Shown here in pieces: positions 8,179 to 16,898 of a stretch of DNA of 64,000 nt. Origin of the DNA: Amycolatopsis acidicola (GTDB lineage Bacteria > Actinomycetota > Actinomycetes > Mycobacteriales > Pseudonocardiaceae); contig NZ_VMNW02000005.1 in NCBI RefSeq assembly GCF_007713735.2, forward strand, positions 1-64,000, written 5' to 3'. The notes beneath the pieces are model-generated. The model was not told where the DNA came from. It worked only from the letters and a program-made list of their open reading frames with translations, and made no database searches. Numbering within the stretch: the stretch's first letter is position 1; each line of letters begins with the position of its first letter. Both the position numbers and the translations under genes were made by a program.

Positions 8179-8222
8179 GGGGGTCGGACCCCCAAGCCCC
8201 CGCCAGGGGGCGAGCCCCCTGG
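8179..8222. repeat. GC-rich nested inverted repeats
   Basis: GGGGGTC/GACCCCC at 8179-8193 and a perfect 9-bp stem CCAGGGGGC/GCCCCCTGG at 8203-8222 follow the ssrA terminator. Such G/C hairpins are common non-coding elements in actinobacteria. From here to 8440 I see nothing else recognisable. Confidence 0.5.
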
Positions 8223-8440
8223 ACCCCCTATCGGGCGGGGCGAGTTCGACGGTACGGGGTGTGCATTGTGGACGATCAAAGTTTTGGTGGATTGGACCAG
8301 TGGGGCCGGCTGCCGGATACGGGCTGGTTGCGGGGGCGTGACGGAGCGCAGCAAGGGTGGACTGGGTCACCCGGGGCTGCGATGCTGAGTTCGTGCGCGG
8401 CGGACAACCGTCGCCATGCGAAGCCGGAAGAAGGTGCCAG

Positions 8441-8653
8441 ATGGCCCGGGTAAGCCGTGCAAGCAGCTCCGACGAGGCCCTCGAACGGGGTTGGCTCGCC
8501 GGGGTGCGCGCGGAGGAGAAGGTCCTCCGGGACGTTCAGGAGAGCAAGGCGGTCCGCACCGTCGCCGGGCATTCGAGCAGCGCCACCGAATGCGCCGAAC
8601 TGCTCGAGATGCTCGGTCTGCACGCGGAGCAGGGCAAACAAGCTCAACTCTGA
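8441..8653 (+). CDS. Small hypothetical protein (tentative)
   Basis: This is a possible 70-residue, charged, alpha-helical protein (MARVSRASSSDEALERGW at its start) with AAGGTG a few bases before the ATG. It has no recognisable motif. Support is limited to a plausible ribosome binding site and normal amino-acid composition. It lies alone between ssrA and hutH. Confidence 0.4.
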   Translation: MARVSRASSSDEALERGWLAGVRAEEKVLRDVQESKAVRTVAGHSSSATECAELLEMLGLHAEQGKQAQL

Positions 8654-8696
8654 CGCGAACGGCCCCGATCCGCACCGGTCACGGCCCACGAGCCGA

Positions 8697-8713
8697 AGCA
8701 AACGTCCCTTGCT
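8697..8713 (+). repeat. 17-bp AGCAA...TTGCT dispersed repeat
   Basis: AGCAAACGTCCCTTGCT is a single copy of the repeat, in the gap between the small gene and hutH. Confidence 0.7.
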
Positions 8714-8838
8714 CTTCGCCGGGGCGGAAGTCGGCTCCGCGAGGCGGGAAAGCTGCTCCAGGCCACCTGTCTCGGATATCAGACAGAACCGTTCGAAGGT
8801 CTCCTGCGGTGACCGGCTCCGCGGAGTGCAATGAGCGC

Positions 8839-10362
8839 ATGGTGTGGACTGTGCGGCTCGATTCGCGACCGGTGACCAGGGACCAGGTGGTGGCGGTCGC
8901 GCGCGGAGCCGCCGGGGTCGAGCTGAGCGAGCCGGTGCTCAAGAAGCTGGCCCTGACGCGGCAGCACGTCGATGCCCTGGCGGACGCCGAAGATCCGACG
9001 TACGGGGTGTCCACCGGGTTCGGGGCATTGGCGATCAGGCACATCCCGCCGGATCGGCGAACGGCTTTGCAGCGTTCCCTGATCCGCTCTCACGCGGCGG
9101 GTGCGGGGCCGGCCGTGGAGCCGGAAGTCGTGCGGGCCTTGATGTTCCTGAGGTTGCGCACTTTGGCCTCCGGCTACACCGGCGTGCGCCCGGAGACGGC
9201 AATAGCGCTCGCCGGCCTGCTCAATGCGGGCATCGTGCCCGTCGTGCCCGAGTACGGCTCCTTGGGCTGCTCCGGCGATCTCGCGCCACTTGCCGCCGTC
9301 GCGCTCGCGTTGATGGGGGAAGGGGAAGTCTTCGACGGAACCGTTCGCAAGCCGGCGGCCGACGCGCTGCGGGCGGCCGGGCTGAAGCCCGTGACGCTCG
9401 CGGAGAAGGAGGGCCTCGCGCTCACCAACGGCACCGACGGGATGCTCGGGATGCTGGTGCTCGCGCTGGCCGATCTGCACCGGCTGCTGGACACCGCGGA
9501 CCTGACGGGTGCGATGAGCGTTGAAGCTTTGCTAGCGACCGACCGGGCATTCGCTGCTGACCTGCAGGGATTGCGGCCGCATCCGGGGCAGGCGGTGTCG
9601 GCGCGGCGGATGTTCGCGGCGTTGCAGGGCTCGGAGATCGTCGCCAGCCATCGCGGCCCCGACTGCACCCGGGTGCAGGATGCGTATTCGCTCCGGTGCG
9701 CGCCCCAGGTGCACGGTGCGGCCAGGGACACGGTCGGCCACGGCGAGCTCGTCGCCGACCGGGAACTGGCTTCGGCGATCGACAACCCCGTCGTGCTGCC
9801 GGACGGACGTGTCGAGTCCAACGGGAACTTCCACGGCGCTCCGGTCGCCTATGTACTGGACTTCCTGGCCATTCCCACCGCGGACGTCGCGAGCATCGCC
9901 GAGCGCCGGACCGACCGGATGCTCGACATCACGCGCTCGCACGGGCTGCCGGCCTTCCTCGCCGACGATCCCGGTGTCGATTCGGGATACATGATCGCGC
10001 AGTACACGCAGGCTGCGGTCGTCAGCGAGTTGAAGCGGCTGGCCGTGCCGTCGTCGGTGGATTCGATACCGAGCAGCGCCATGCAGGAGGACCACGTCTC
10101 GATGGGCTGGTCGGCCGCGCGCAAGCTGTGCCGGGCCGTGGACGGGCTGACGACAGTGCTTTCGATCGAGCTGCTTTCGGCGGCGCGGGCCCTGGACTTC
10201 CGCGCGCCGCTGCGCCCCGCGCCGGTCACCGCCGCGGTGCGTGATCTCGTTCGCGAACGCGTGGGCGGGCCTGGGCCGGACCGGCATCTCGCGCCGGAAA
10301 TCGCTGCGGTGGAAGAACTCGTGCGCTCCGGGCGCATTCTGGGAGCACTGGCTGACGCCTGA
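8839..10362 (+). CDS. hutH: Histidine ammonia-lyase
   Basis: HutH removes ammonia from histidine to give urocanate, the first step of histidine use. The 507-residue length is typical. The autocatalytic MIO cofactor site reads GSLGCSGDLAPL, forming from C144-S145-G146 instead of the commoner Ala-Ser-Gly; I recall the Cys form in other actinobacterial enzymes. TGFGAL near residue 60 and QEDHVSMG in the C-terminal half are also conserved. The ATG at 8839 gives the family length; the upstream extension lacks homology-like sequence. No other hut genes are nearby. Confidence 0.95.
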   Translation: MVWTVRLDSRPVTRDQVVAVARGAAGVELSEPVLKKLALTRQHVDALADAEDPTYGVSTGFGALAIRHIPPDRRTALQRSLIRSHAAGAGPAVEPEVVRALMFLRLRTLASGYTGVRPETAIALAGLLNAGIVPVVPEYGSLGCSGDLAPLAAVALALMGEGEVFDGTVRKPAADALRAAGLKPVTLAEKEGLALTNGTDGMLGMLVLALADLHRLLDTADLTGAMSVEALLATDRAFAADLQGLRPHPGQAVSARRMFAALQGSEIVASHRGPDCTRVQDAYSLRCAPQVHGAARDTVGHGELVADRELASAIDNPVVLPDGRVESNGNFHGAPVAYVLDFLAIPTADVASIAERRTDRMLDITRSHGLPAFLADDPGVDSGYMIAQYTQAAVVSELKRLAVPSSVDSIPSSAMQEDHVSMGWSAARKLCRAVDGLTTVLSIELLSAARALDFRAPLRPAPVTAAVRDLVRERVGGPGPDRHLAPEIAAVEELVRSGRILGALADA

Positions 10363-10565
10363 GTGGTACGTCGTCCGATGTGGACGATTTGGCGCGTAGT
10401 AGGCGAATCCGCCGTGGACGGAGAACGACACCGATGCGGGCCGGCTAATTCGCTTAAGCAATCAAGAATTGTGGAAACCCTGAATTCATGGGGAGTTCAA
10501 CCAGGGTGATTGCCGCTCTCGGTAGCGTGGTTTCAGTTGTTCAATTCCCTTGAGAAGGGCTAGAG

Positions 10566-11690
10566 GTGGACCCCTCGCTGATCGTCATCGTGGTCGTCAT
10601 TGCCGCGTTGGCCTTCGATTTCACCAACGGATTTCACGACACCGCGAACGCCATGGCGACGTCCATCGCGACGGGCGCGCTGAAGCCGAGAGTGGCGGTG
10701 GCGATCTCGGCGGTGTTGAACCTGGTCGGCGCGTTCCTCTCGATCGAGGTGGCCAAGACGATCTCCGGCGGGATCGTCGACGACACCAAGGTGACTCCCG
10801 TCGTGGTGTTCGCCGGATTGATCGGCGCCATCATCTGGAATCTGCTGACCTGGCTGTTCGGCCTGCCGTCGAGCTCTTCGCACGCGTTGTTCGGCGGGCT
10901 GATCGGCGCGACCTGGATCGCGTCCGGCGCGGACGCGGTGCACTTCGCCGCGGTGGTCGAAAAAATCCTGATTCCCGCATTGGCTTCGCCGATCGTCGCC
11001 GGGGTGGTGGCGTTGGTCGGCACGTTCCTGGTCTACCGGATCACGGCTTCCGCGCGGCAGGACACGGTTTCGAAGTCGTTCAAGACGGCGCAGGCGTTGT
11101 CCGCTTCGCTGGTCTCGCTCGCGCACGGCACCAACGACGCGCAGAAGACGATGGGCGTGATCACGCTGGTGCTGATCTCGTCCGGTTCGCTCGCGGCGGG
11201 TTCGTCCCCGCCGCTGTGGGTGATCCTCAGCGCCGGCGCCGCGATCGCGGCAGGCACGTACTTCGGTGGCTGGCGGATCATCCAGACCATGGGCAAGAAG
11301 ATCACTGAAATCCAGACGCCGCAAGGGTTTGCGGCGGAGACCTCGGCCGCGGCGACCATCCTCGCGTCGTCGCACCTCGGGTTCGCGCTGTCGACCACGC
11401 ACGTGTGCTCGGGCGGGATCATCGGCTCCGGTGTCGGGCGGAAACTGGCCGAAGTGCGCTGGGGCGTCGCGGGCCGGATGGTGATCGCGTGGCTGCTGAC
11501 GCTGCCCGCGGCGGCCGTCGTCGGCGCGATCGCGTCCGAGGTTTCCAGCCAGGGCAGCATCGGCACGGTGCTGGTCGGCATCGTCGGTGTGGTCGTCGGT
11601 GTGGTGATCTACCTATGGTCGCGGCGGCACCCGGTGACGCACGCGAACGTCAACGAGAGCGAGCCGCAGCCCGCGGCCGTGGCGGCGTGA
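10566..11690 (+). CDS. pit: Inorganic phosphate transporter, PiT family
   Basis: This is a 374-residue membrane protein with about ten helices and the duplicated PiT signature: FDFTNGFHDTANAMATS near the N terminus and SLAHGTNDAQKTMG in the middle. PiT proteins carry metal-phosphate complexes inward with protons. The GTG at 10566 follows a GAGAAGGG site. The small membrane-protein gene 10 bases downstream is a usual neighbour of pit in actinobacteria. The 203-base gap upstream holds no clear regulator box. Confidence 0.94.
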   Translation: MDPSLIVIVVVIAALAFDFTNGFHDTANAMATSIATGALKPRVAVAISAVLNLVGAFLSIEVAKTISGGIVDDTKVTPVVVFAGLIGAIIWNLLTWLFGLPSSSSHALFGGLIGATWIASGADAVHFAAVVEKILIPALASPIVAGVVALVGTFLVYRITASARQDTVSKSFKTAQALSASLVSLAHGTNDAQKTMGVITLVLISSGSLAAGSSPPLWVILSAGAAIAAGTYFGGWRIIQTMGKKITEIQTPQGFAAETSAAATILASSHLGFALSTTHVCSGGIIGSGVGRKLAEVRWGVAGRMVIAWLLTLPAAAVVGAIASEVSSQGSIGTVLVGIVGVVVGVVIYLWSRRHPVTHANVNESEPQPAAVAA

Positions 11691-11700
11691 GGAGGCCCTG

Positions 11701-11925
11701 ATGAAAATCGACTGGGCTGCTCTCGGCAGCGTATTCCTGATCTCCCTGGTCGCGGTGGTCGTGGTGACCGGCCTGTTCGCCGTCGGCGTACGCGGTCTCG
11801 CCGCGCGGGCCACGGCGCGCGAGGGAGGCACCAGCGGCGGTGGCCCGTTCACGGGCGCGATCGCGTGCTTCGCGGTGTGCGTGGCCGTCGTCGGCTACGG
11901 CATCTACCTCATCGTCGCCAAGTAG
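11701..11925 (+). CDS. Small membrane protein downstream of pit
   Basis: This 74-residue protein has two hydrophobic helices (about 8-30 and 50-71) around a short polar loop rich in glycine and arginine. It lies 10 bases after pit and is surely co-transcribed. Similar small membrane proteins follow pit in related genomes; the function is unknown, and a role beside the transporter is inference. Confidence 0.8.
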   Translation: MKIDWAALGSVFLISLVAVVVVTGLFAVGVRGLAARATAREGGTSGGGPFTGAIACFAVCVAVVGYGIYLIVAK

Positions 11926-11931
11926 ATCTGG

Positions 11932-12069
11932 AGCAAACGCACCTTGCTCCCAGGGCGGAGCAAGGTGCGTTTGCTTCGGTACCGATGGGCCTTGGAAGCA
12001 AGGGACGTTTGCTCCAATCCGGGGGCAGGGATGTTCGCCACGGCAGCTCCGTAGCAAACATCCCTTGCT
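11932..12069. repeat. Four copies of the 17-bp AGCAA...TTGCT repeat
   Basis: Copies lie at 11932-11948 (forward), 11959-11975 (reverse), 11997-12013 (reverse) and 12053-12069 (forward). They fill nearly the whole 165-base gap between two convergent genes. The first two form a long hairpin because they are inverted copies 10 bases apart, so the cluster could act as a bidirectional terminator. Confidence 0.75.
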
Positions 12070-12090
12070 TCTTTCCACAGGTCAGGTGGG

Positions 12091-12696
12091 TTAGCCGGCC
12101 AGGTCGTCGCGGAGTGCGGCGAGGCGGTGCGGCGGGAGCAGCCGCGCGATGTCGGCGATGCGCGCGGGGTCATCGAGCATCGCGGCGACCTGCGGGAGCG
12201 CGTGGTCCGGCACGACGTCGATGCTGGCCTTGATGGTGCTGTCGGGCAGGTGGTCGACGAACCGCGCGATGGTGATCCAGTCTTCGCGGCGTGCCAGTTC
12301 CTTCGCCACCGCCGACACGACCGGGCGCGGGATCCCGGCGATGATCCCCGACGCGCGGCGCGGGTCCAGTTCCGCGGCGACGTCGGCGAGGAAGGCGGGC
12401 GAAAGGCGTTTCGAGATGTCGACCCCGCGCGACACCTCAACCAGGCCCGCGATGCGCGCCGACAGCAGCGGGCCGAACACCCGCTCCGCCATTTTCGCCA
12501 GCAGCGGACTCGGCAGCAGCTTGCTCGCGCCCGCCATCCGTTCCAGCACACCGAGATGCGCGTCGAACAGCGCGCTCGTCACCTGTTCCCGGAACCGGCG
12601 GAGATCGTCCGGCGGCACGTCCCGCAGATAAGCGAACCGTTCGGGCGGCGCACCGAGCACCCTGGCGAGTTTCCGGATTTCCGCGTCGTTCGCCAT
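12091..12696 (-). CDS. Hypothetical protein, alpha-helical repeat-like
   Basis: This is a 201-residue soluble protein with no enzyme motif that I recognise. The last 100 residues look like short helical repeats of a DPARIADIARLLPPHRLAAL kind, loosely reminiscent of MgtE N-terminal or HEAT-like repeats. Its ATG follows the stop codon of the preceding 68-residue gene with no gap, so the two form an operon and may act together. Function unknown. Confidence 0.75.
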   Translation of the reverse strand: MANDAEIRKLARVLGAPPERFAYLRDVPPDDLRRFREQVTSALFDAHLGVLERMAGASKLLPSPLLAKMAERVFGPLLSARIAGLVEVSRGVDISKRLSPAFLADVAAELDPRRASGIIAGIPRPVVSAVAKELARREDWITIARFVDHLPDSTIKASIDVVPDHALPQVAAMLDDPARIADIARLLPPHRLAALRDDLAG

Positions 12697-12903
12697 CTAG
12701 AGCCCCACGGCCTTCCGGATGGCGGGCCGCAGCAGCGCCGGGACATACCGCAGGGCGTCGTTACCCGCCTTGGCCAGCGCCGAAGCCTGCCGCCGCCGCG
12801 CGTCGCGAACCGCGTCCGCCAGATCCTGCCGGTGCTCCTCCGGCAATTCCTCGATCCCCTCGGGCAAAGTCCCGAGCTGTCCGGCCAAACTGCGGTCGCT
12901 CAT
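12697..12903 (-). CDS. Small hypothetical protein paired with the downstream gene
   Basis: This 68-residue charged helical protein (LPEEHRQDLADAVRDARRRQ in the middle) has no known motif. Its stop codon directly abuts the start codon of the next gene, which supports it as a real, translationally linked gene. It is divergent from the DLH-type hydrolase, 34 bases apart. Confidence 0.65.
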   Translation of the reverse strand: MSDRSLAGQLGTLPEGIEELPEEHRQDLADAVRDARRRQASALAKAGNDALRYVPALLRPAIRKAVGL

Positions 12904-12937
12904 CGCGCGATCATCTCATCTCACTACGGTTTTTCGC

Positions 12938-13651
12938 ATGACTGCGCAGATCGAGACAGCGAAGATCACCATCGGCGAACTCGGCGCCCACCTCGCCCGG
13001 CCCGCGGGCGGCTCCACCGGAGGCATGCTCCTGCTGCCCATGATCACCGGTATCGGTGCCAGGGTCCGCGAATTCGCCGAGGACATCGCGAGGGCCGGGG
13101 TCACCGCGTTGGTTTGGGACCCCTTCCACGGTGTGAGCAGCGACGACGCCTCTCACGAGGGACTGTCCGCGCGCATGCGCGAACTCGACGACGAAACCTG
13201 CCTCGGTGAGCAGCGTCACCTGCTCGACCACCTCCTCGGCGAGCTCGGCTGCACCAAGGCCGGCGTCATCGGCTGGTGCCTCGGCGGCCGGTTCGCCCTG
13301 CTTCTCGGTGGGCGCGACAAGCGACTGTCCAACGTGGTTGCCTACCACCCGACCGTCCCCGGCACCCCGGCCCCGAACCACACCGTCGACGCCGTCGAGC
13401 ACACCGCGCGCATCACCGCGCCGACGATGATGCTGTACCCGGGCAAGGACACCCTCGTCCCGCGGGAAAGCTTCGAGCGCTTGCAGAACGCACTGCAATC
13501 CCGTCCGTCCGGCGCGAGCATCGTGCACGTATACCCGGAGGCGGAGCACGGATTCAGCGACAGCAAGCGCCACGGCAACCCGGTGAACGCGGACGCCTAC
13601 GCCGTTTCCTGGCCGCAGGTGCTCGAGTTCGTCAAGGCGACGACCGCTTAG
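12938..13651 (+). CDS. Dienelactone hydrolase family protein
   Basis: This 237-residue alpha/beta hydrolase has a cysteine nucleophile, C114 in GWCLGG, with a histidine in EAEHGFSD near residue 205 and an aspartate in YPGKDTLVP, the Cys-Asp-His triad of dienelactone hydrolases. Family members open lactone rings in chloroaromatic degradation, but most genomic copies have unknown substrates. The ATG at 12938 gives the family length; longer readings run into the opposite gene. Its last 20 bases overlap hrpB, which converges on it. Confidence 0.85.
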   Translation: MTAQIETAKITIGELGAHLARPAGGSTGGMLLLPMITGIGARVREFAEDIARAGVTALVWDPFHGVSSDDASHEGLSARMRELDDETCLGEQRHLLDHLLGELGCTKAGVIGWCLGGRFALLLGGRDKRLSNVVAYHPTVPGTPAPNHTVDAVEHTARITAPTMMLYPGKDTLVPRESFERLQNALQSRPSGASIVHVYPEAEHGFSDSKRHGNPVNADAYAVSWPQVLEFVKATTA

Positions 13652-16019
13652 TCCGCTTGGTCGCGACCGCCGTGAGCGGGTCGTCGGGCCACGGGTGCTT
13701 CGGGTAGCGGCCGCGCAGTTCGGCGCGCACGGAGGCGTAACCGTTCTGCCAGAACGAGCGCAGGTCGCTGGTGACCGCCGCGGGCCGTCCGGCGGGGGAG
13801 AGCAGGTGCAACACGACCGGCACCCCCGCCACCCGCGGCGTCTCCAGCCAGCCGAAAGTCTCCTGCAGCTTCACGGCCAGCACCGGTTCGTCCGAGCCGT
13901 AGTCCACGCGGATCCGCGACCCCGACGGCACCTCGATCCGCTCGGGCGCCAGCTCGTCGAGCCGGGAAGCCGCAGGCCAGGGCAACAATCGCCGCAGCGC
14001 GGGAGCAAGGTGTATTTGCTCCAAATCGGCGCGGCGGCGGGCGGTGGCCAGTTCGGGCAGCCAGTCGCGCGGGGACGCTAGCAAAGCTTCATCGCTCACG
14101 TCCGGCCACGGCGGGCCGAGTACGCGGTGCAGGAAGGCGAGCCGTTCGCGCAGGCGCTCGGCGTCCTCCGTCCACGGCAGAATCCGCAGGCCTTCCTGGC
14201 GCAAGGCAGCAATGAACGTTTGCTCCAACAGGGCTGGGGAGGGGGTGCGGAGGGGGCGTTCGGACAGGACGATCGCGCCCAGCTTTCGCACCGACCTGGC
14301 CACGACGTCACCGTCGGACCACGCCACCTCGTCCGTCTCCGACACGAGGTTCGGCGCCGCCCGCAGGGCCAGCTCCGCGTCGGCGCGCGCCGCGAGGCGG
14401 ATGACGCCGTGCGCGCGGCCCGGCGCCCGCGTTGCCTCCGCGACGGCCAGCCACTCCACGTCGCCGAGGCCGCTGCCGCTCGGCAGCTCCGCCGCTGTGC
14501 CGCCCGCCATGAGATAGACCGGCGAACCCTTTTCCCTTCTCCGGGCGAGCCTTTCCGGATACGCCAGCGCGACCACGAGCGCGGGGTCGGGAGCCTCTGG
14601 CGCGTCGGGCACCAGGCGCGCGAGCCGCCGCACCTCGGCGCGCCAGCGTTCGTCTTTGGCGGACCGAAGCCGGCGCAGTTCGGCCTCGACATCGGTGAGC
14701 TGGCCGCCATTGTCCAGCACGGCAACGACTTCCGCGGCCGAGCGTGGCCCCACCTCGGCGGCCCCGTCCAGCAAAGCCCGCGCCAGCCGCGGGTGCAGGC
14801 CCAGCGCCGCCATTTTCCGGCCCCGGCCGGTGATTTGCCCGCCTTCGACGGCTTCCAGCGTGTTCAACAGTTCGCGTCCCGCGGCCAACGGTCCCTCGGG
14901 CGGCGGATCCCACCACGACAGCCCGGAACCGTCCGGAGTGGACCAGCACGCGAGCTCCAGCGCCAGCCGCGAGAGCTCCGCCGTGCGGATCTCGGGCTCC
15001 GGATACGCCGGGAGGCTCACCTGCTCATGCCTTGCCCAGCAACGAAAAGCGCGCCCAGCCGCCTCACGGCCCGCGCGCCCGGCCCGTTGTTCCGCCACCG
15101 CGGCGGACACCTTCACCGTCGCCAGCCCCGGCAGCCCCCGCTTGTGGTCCACCCGCGGCACCCGTGCCAGACCGGAATCCACGACGGCCCGCACACCGGG
15201 GACCGTGAGGCTCGACTCCGCGACCGAAGTGGCCAGCACCACCCGCTGCCGCGACCCCGGCCGGAGCGCCGCATCCTGGCGTGAGGCGGGAAGCCGTCCG
15301 TGCAGCGGCACCACGTCGACATCGTCCAACATCGACGAGACCCGGCCGATTTCGCCGACACCGGGAAGGAAAGCCAGCACATCACCGTCCACTTCAGACA
15401 GTGCGGTGTGGATGGCCCGTGCCACCGTCGCCTCGATCCGTTCGCCGCGCGTGGGCGGCACGTAGTCGACGTCCACCGGGAACGTGCGCGCATGCGCCGT
15501 GACCACCGGCGCCGCGAGCAGTCGGGACAACTTCTCCGAGGCGACGGTGGCGGAAGTGGCCAGCAGCCGCAGATCGTCCCGGAGCCCGGCGCGGACGTCC
15601 AGCAGCAATGCCAGCAACAGGTCCGCATCCAGATGCCGCTCATGGCATTCGTCCAGCAGCACCGTGCTCACGCCCGGCAGTTCGGGCTCGTTTTGCAGCC
15701 GCCGCACCAGCAAACCCGACGTGACCACCTCGATCTTGGTGCGGGCCGAGACCTTCCGGTCGCCCCGCACCGAATAACCCACCGTCTCGCCGACCGGTTC
15801 TCCCAGCAGTGAAGCCATTCTCGCCGCGGCGGCGCGCGCGGCCAGCCGGCGAGGTTCGGCGACCACGACACGTCCGGCCGCTTCCTCGGCCAGCGCCAGC
15901 GGGACAAGCGTCGTCTTGCCGGTACCCGGCGGGGCGACGAGCACCGCGGCTCCGTGCTCGCGCAGGGCCGTGGTCAGCTCGCCGAGTACCGCGCGGACGG
16001 GCAGGTCGGGAAGGTTCAT
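13632..16019 (-). CDS. hrpB: ATP-dependent RNA helicase HrpB
   Basis: This is a 795-residue DEAH-type helicase with Walker A GTGKTT (32-37), DECH (123-126), SAT (TSATV), and QRAGRAGR in the second helicase lobe, followed by the HrpB-specific C-terminal domain (SFWQNGY...LRGRYPKHPWPDDP motif, positions about 745-780). Substrate and cellular role are poorly known in the family. Two copies of the 17-bp dispersed repeat lie in frame (14004-14020 and 14208-14224), each encoding an LEQ(T/I) peptide. Its ATG overlaps the preceding solute-binding-protein stop by four bases. Confidence 0.92.
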   Translation of the reverse strand: MNLPDLPVRAVLGELTTALREHGAAVLVAPPGTGKTTLVPLALAEEAAGRVVVAEPRRLAARAAAARMASLLGEPVGETVGYSVRGDRKVSARTKIEVVTSGLLVRRLQNEPELPGVSTVLLDECHERHLDADLLLALLLDVRAGLRDDLRLLATSATVASEKLSRLLAAPVVTAHARTFPVDVDYVPPTRGERIEATVARAIHTALSEVDGDVLAFLPGVGEIGRVSSMLDDVDVVPLHGRLPASRQDAALRPGSRQRVVLATSVAESSLTVPGVRAVVDSGLARVPRVDHKRGLPGLATVKVSAAVAEQRAGRAGREAAGRAFRCWARHEQVSLPAYPEPEIRTAELSRLALELACWSTPDGSGLSWWDPPPEGPLAAGRELLNTLEAVEGGQITGRGRKMAALGLHPRLARALLDGAAEVGPRSAAEVVAVLDNGGQLTDVEAELRRLRSAKDERWRAEVRRLARLVPDAPEAPDPALVVALAYPERLARRREKGSPVYLMAGGTAAELPSGSGLGDVEWLAVAEATRAPGRAHGVIRLAARADAELALRAAPNLVSETDEVAWSDGDVVARSVRKLGAIVLSERPLRTPSPALLEQTFIAALRQEGLRILPWTEDAERLRERLAFLHRVLGPPWPDVSDEALLASPRDWLPELATARRRADLEQIHLAPALRRLLPWPAASRLDELAPERIEVPSGSRIRVDYGSDEPVLAVKLQETFGWLETPRVAGVPVVLHLLSPAGRPAAVTSDLRSFWQNGYASVRAELRGRYPKHPWPDDPLTAVATKRTKRSSP
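14004..14020 (-). repeat. 17-bp dispersed repeat inside hrpB
   Basis: This reverse-orientation copy is read in frame within the helicase C-terminal region (peptide DLEQIHLAPA). Confidence 0.65.
14208..14224 (-). repeat. 17-bp dispersed repeat inside hrpB
   Basis: This second in-frame copy lies about 200 bp from the first and encodes LLEQTFIAAL. Confidence 0.65.
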
Positions 16020-16834
16020 CGCTCCGTCACGGTAGGCGGAGCCGGCAGCGGGTAGCCCGACGGCCCGATGTTGCGGCGCAAGGAATCCAGCCAGGTACCG
16101 GAGGAGATCATCTTCTGGATCGCGTCGTCCAGCGCGGCCTGCCCGCCCGAATCGTGCTGCCGCAGGCCGATCCCGTAGCGCTCGGTGGTGAACGGCTTGC
16201 CGACCACCTTCAGCAGCTCCGGGTTCTCCGTGACGTACCCGGCGAGGATGACGCCGTCGGTCGTCACCGCGTCCACCTGCCCGGCGAGCAACGCCGTGAC
16301 GCAGTCCGGATACCGGGGGTATTCCACCAGCTCCACGGCCGAAGCGAACCGGTCCTTGACCTCCTGCGCCGGGGTGGAGCCGGTGACCGAACAGAGCCTG
16401 CGGCCGTTGAGCTTCTCCGGGCCCGTGATGGTGTCGTCGGTCTTGCGCACGAGCAGGTCCTGGCCGGTCTCGAAGTAGGGCCCGGCGAAGGAGATCTGCT
16501 GCTTGCGTTTGTCGGTGATGGAGTAGGTGGCGACGACCAGATCGACGCGGCCGGACGTGAGGTCGGTCTCGCGCGTGGCGGAGGTGGTTTCCTTCCAGGT
16601 GATCTCCGAAGGCTTCACGCCGAGCTGTCCCGCGACGTACTGCGCGACCTCCACGTCGAACCCGACGAACCGCCCATCGAGCGTGTGCTCGGCGAGTCCT
16701 GGCTGGTCGAAGCGGATTCCGATGGTGAGCTCGCCCGCGTCGGCGCGGCCGAGAAGGGTGTCGGGATCGTGCCCCGAACACGCTGTCAGCGCCCCGAGCA
16801 GGGCCAGCACGACCATCACCCGGACGAGGGTCAA
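16016..16834 (-). CDS. Amino-acid ABC transporter solute-binding lipoprotein (GluB-like)
   Basis: This 272-residue family 3 solute-binding protein has a lipoprotein signal (hydrophobic stretch ending LTAC) and the family phrases LTIGIRFDQPG, FDVEVAQYVAGQLG and DLVVATYSIT. It should bind glutamate or a related amino acid outside the membrane. No permease or ATPase genes are adjacent, so it is an orphan or works with a remote importer. Its stop overlaps the hrpB start (ATGA), an odd coupling of transport and helicase genes. Confidence 0.85.
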   Translation of the reverse strand: MTLVRVMVVLALLGALTACSGHDPDTLLGRADAGELTIGIRFDQPGLAEHTLDGRFVGFDVEVAQYVAGQLGVKPSEITWKETTSATRETDLTSGRVDLVVATYSITDKRKQQISFAGPYFETGQDLLVRKTDDTITGPEKLNGRRLCSVTGSTPAQEVKDRFASAVELVEYPRYPDCVTALLAGQVDAVTTDGVILAGYVTENPELLKVVGKPFTTERYGIGLRQHDSGGQAALDDAIQKMISSGTWLDSLRRNIGPSGYPLPAPPTVTER

Positions 16835-16898
16835 CGGACTGCTCCCTCCCCGGCCGGTGGCGTGACCTCACAGCTTTCTCAGGACCCGCGGCTAGCCT

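Noticed and set aside
7932..8370. Overlapping minus-strand frames of 140-141 codons across ssrA
   Set aside because: They run through the tmRNA acceptor end, its terminator and the GC-rich hairpins, so they cannot be genes.
8839..10362. HutH as a biosynthetic (tyrosine aminomutase-type) MIO enzyme
   Set aside because: Length and motifs fit ordinary histidine ammonia-lyase, and no natural-product genes are nearby. The Cys-Ser-Gly MIO triad is, as far as I recall, normal in actinobacterial HutH.
10363..10565. PhoP boxes upstream of pit
   Set aside because: GTTCA-like words occur, but without the regular 11-bp direct-repeat spacing, so I cannot support a Pho box.
12091..12903. Toxin-antitoxin pair
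   Set aside because: The two abutting genes have sizes that could suit a pair, but neither protein shows a toxin or antitoxin motif, and the 201-residue partner is too long for common toxins of this kind.
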